This document shows, one piece after another, positions 63,115 through 64,000 of a stretch of 64,000 bases of DNA. The DNA is from Myxococcales bacterium (GTDB lineage Bacteria > UBA10199 > 2-02-FULL-44-16 > JAAZCA01), in contig JAAZCA010000019.1 of the NCBI GenBank assembly GCA_012513515.1, positions 62,001-126,000 on the forward strand, in the 5' to 3' direction. The notes below the pieces were generated by a model that made no database searches, was not told the DNA's origin, and saw only the letters and a program-made list of their open reading frames with translations. How positions within the stretch are numbered: position 1 is the stretch's first letter; every line of letters starts with the position of its first letter. A program made the translations under genes and the position numbers.

Positions 63115-64000
63115 CTATCGAGATGTCCTGACCGTCCGCAGTCCGTATCCGGAAGGAAATAGCGGATCGGGGATTCTCGGTATGCCGGGGGCGCCGGCGT
63201 CATAGTCAGGAAAACCCTTTAGCTGTTCCATCCCCCTCATCCAATCGACGGGCAATGTGTTGGCCGAATTTTTTCTGCAGGTGATTCCATCCTCCACTGA
63301 CATTCCATCGCAGAAAAGATATTCGCCGAAGATTGCGTCGGCTATCGCATCCCCTCCGGTGGGCCCGGGGAGAAATGCCGCCAAAAATGCCCCGCTCTTT
63401 TCGAGCGCAGAGTCTATCAGCATCGGCCTTCCGGAAAATAGGACTGTTATCACGGGAATTTCCGGCGCTTTGTTTTTTACCGCGAGCATCACAAGTTCGT
63501 CGAATTCGCTGAAGCCGATTTCAAGCGTGGAGCTCTGCTGATACGGTGCGTACCAGTTGAAGTGCAGGTTATAAAGACATCCGCTTTCGAAGTCTCCATC
63601 GTTATTCCGACAATATGGTACATCTATATCTCCCATAAATTCCGCGTATGGATGCTCCGCTATAGCGGCTACGACAACGGTGTTTTGCGCCGTCATGTCC
63701 GGGATCGAGTTGAGTTTTTCGATGAAGGCGGAGCGCGCCGCCTGTACCTCATCCAAGTCCCCGATCTTCGCATATTGCGGGCGAAGTATCTGGGCCGTAT
63801 CTCCGTTTTTCGATATTATTTTAGAGATTCCATCGAAGAGACTGGCTGCTCCGGAGCTCTTCTTGTTTTCACCGCTCCACAGAACATTCCCCTCTGCTCC
63901 CTGCCAGGTGAGGGTCCATCCGCCGTTTTGGACTCCGATGTTGTCGTAGTTCGTGTAGAGCATCTGCTTCTTGCCGGTTTTGGAAGTCTGGGTCGCTATG
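63115..64000 (-). CDS. Glycoside hydrolase family 3, C-terminal part (partial)
   Basis: The C-terminal domain of a GH3 exo-beta-glucosidase/glucanase. The frame stays open through the right edge (IATQTSKTGKKQ precedes MLYTNYDN), so the N-terminal barrel with the nucleophile Asp is outside. Visible motifs are NIGVQNGGWTLTWQG, PVITVLFSGRPMLI, FLPGPTGGDAIADAIFGEY, TLPVDWMR and LFPSGYGLR. It differs from typical members in two Cys-containing loops (YCRNNDGDFESGC and FCDGMSVEDGITC), which suggest disulfides and export. Confidence 0.88.
   Translation of the reverse strand, partial: IATQTSKTGKKQMLYTNYDNIGVQNGGWTLTWQGAEGNVLWSGENKKSSGAASLFDGISKIISKNGDTAQILRPQYAKIGDLDEVQAARSAFIEKLNSIPDMTAQNTVVVAAIAEHPYAEFMGDIDVPYCRNNDGDFESGCLYNLHFNWYAPYQQSSTLEIGFSEFDELVMLAVKNKAPEIPVITVLFSGRPMLIDSALEKSGAFLAAFLPGPTGGDAIADAIFGEYLFCDGMSVEDGITCRKNSANTLPVDWMRGMEQLKGFPDYDAGAPGIPRIPDPLFPSGYGLRTVRTSR

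Overview
The window reads as chromosome of an uncultured, anaerobic, Gram-negative, deltaproteobacteria-like organism (Desulfobacterota/Myxococcota-type relatives). The evidence is the gene content. It has lipoproteins with lipoboxes and a LolA/LolB-like outer-membrane lipoprotein. It has a two-ATPase 2-hydroxyacyl-CoA dehydratase activase, a biotin-dependent Na+ pump decarboxylase, Fe-S enzymes, an xseA-xseB-ispA operon, and a QueA/SpoIID/GGDEF neighbourhood. No rRNA, tRNA, CRISPR, phage or plasmid genes were recognised, and the lineage cannot be fixed from this sequence alone.

Layout. 0-9 kb: the start of queA, a SpoIID-like protein, a HAMP-GAF-GGDEF diguanylate cyclase, a family 4 uracil-DNA glycosylase, a zinc phospholipase C-like protein, a PRC/MgtE-N/CBS protein next to an NRAMP-related transporter with altered metal-site residues, and an orphan Asp-rich protein. 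9-15.6 kb: a TetR-controlled operon (giant activase, TetR, COG2403 GTPase) with a perfect 16-bp palindrome at its promoter and a clear terminator. 15.6-22.8 kb (minus strand): a tightly coupled operon of a periplasmic protein, patatin, exonuclease VII (xseA, xseB), ispA, a YjbQ-family protein and a RuBisCO-like protein, then a coiled-coil periplasmic protein. 23-33 kb (minus strand): an oligopeptide/nickel-type ABC importer with its binding lipoprotein, preceded by a LolB-like lipoprotein, a TPR lipoprotein, TlyA and a SHOCT protein. 33-39.5 kb: an orphan, rsmD-coaD-aspC, an AMMECR1 protein, and split coaC and coaB. 39.8-47.7 kb: ettA, a MATE exporter, birA, the oadG-oadA-oadB decarboxylase pump and convergent bioY, a biotin-themed block. 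47.8-53.6 kb: a CyuA-like desulfidase, a cold-shock protein, class II aldolase, and an ornithine-decarboxylase/deoxyhypusine-synthase-like polyamine pair. 53.8-61.2 kb: three large orphan proteins, two of them paralogues with a transglutaminase-like core. 61.2-64 kb: an orphan with a sigma-54-like promoter, a dCache-HAMP receptor with no output domain, and the C-terminal part of a GH3 glycosidase.

Intergenic DNA is seeded with short dispersed repeats. Two MITE-like elements share inverted ends. A G/C-rich palindromic repeat occurs several times between genes. A related palindrome appears to be inserted in frame inside the activase gene. The most notable biology is this coding repeat, the RuBisCO-like gene placed where dxs often sits behind ispA, the NRAMP-related/MgtE-N pair, and the paired transglutaminase-like orphans.
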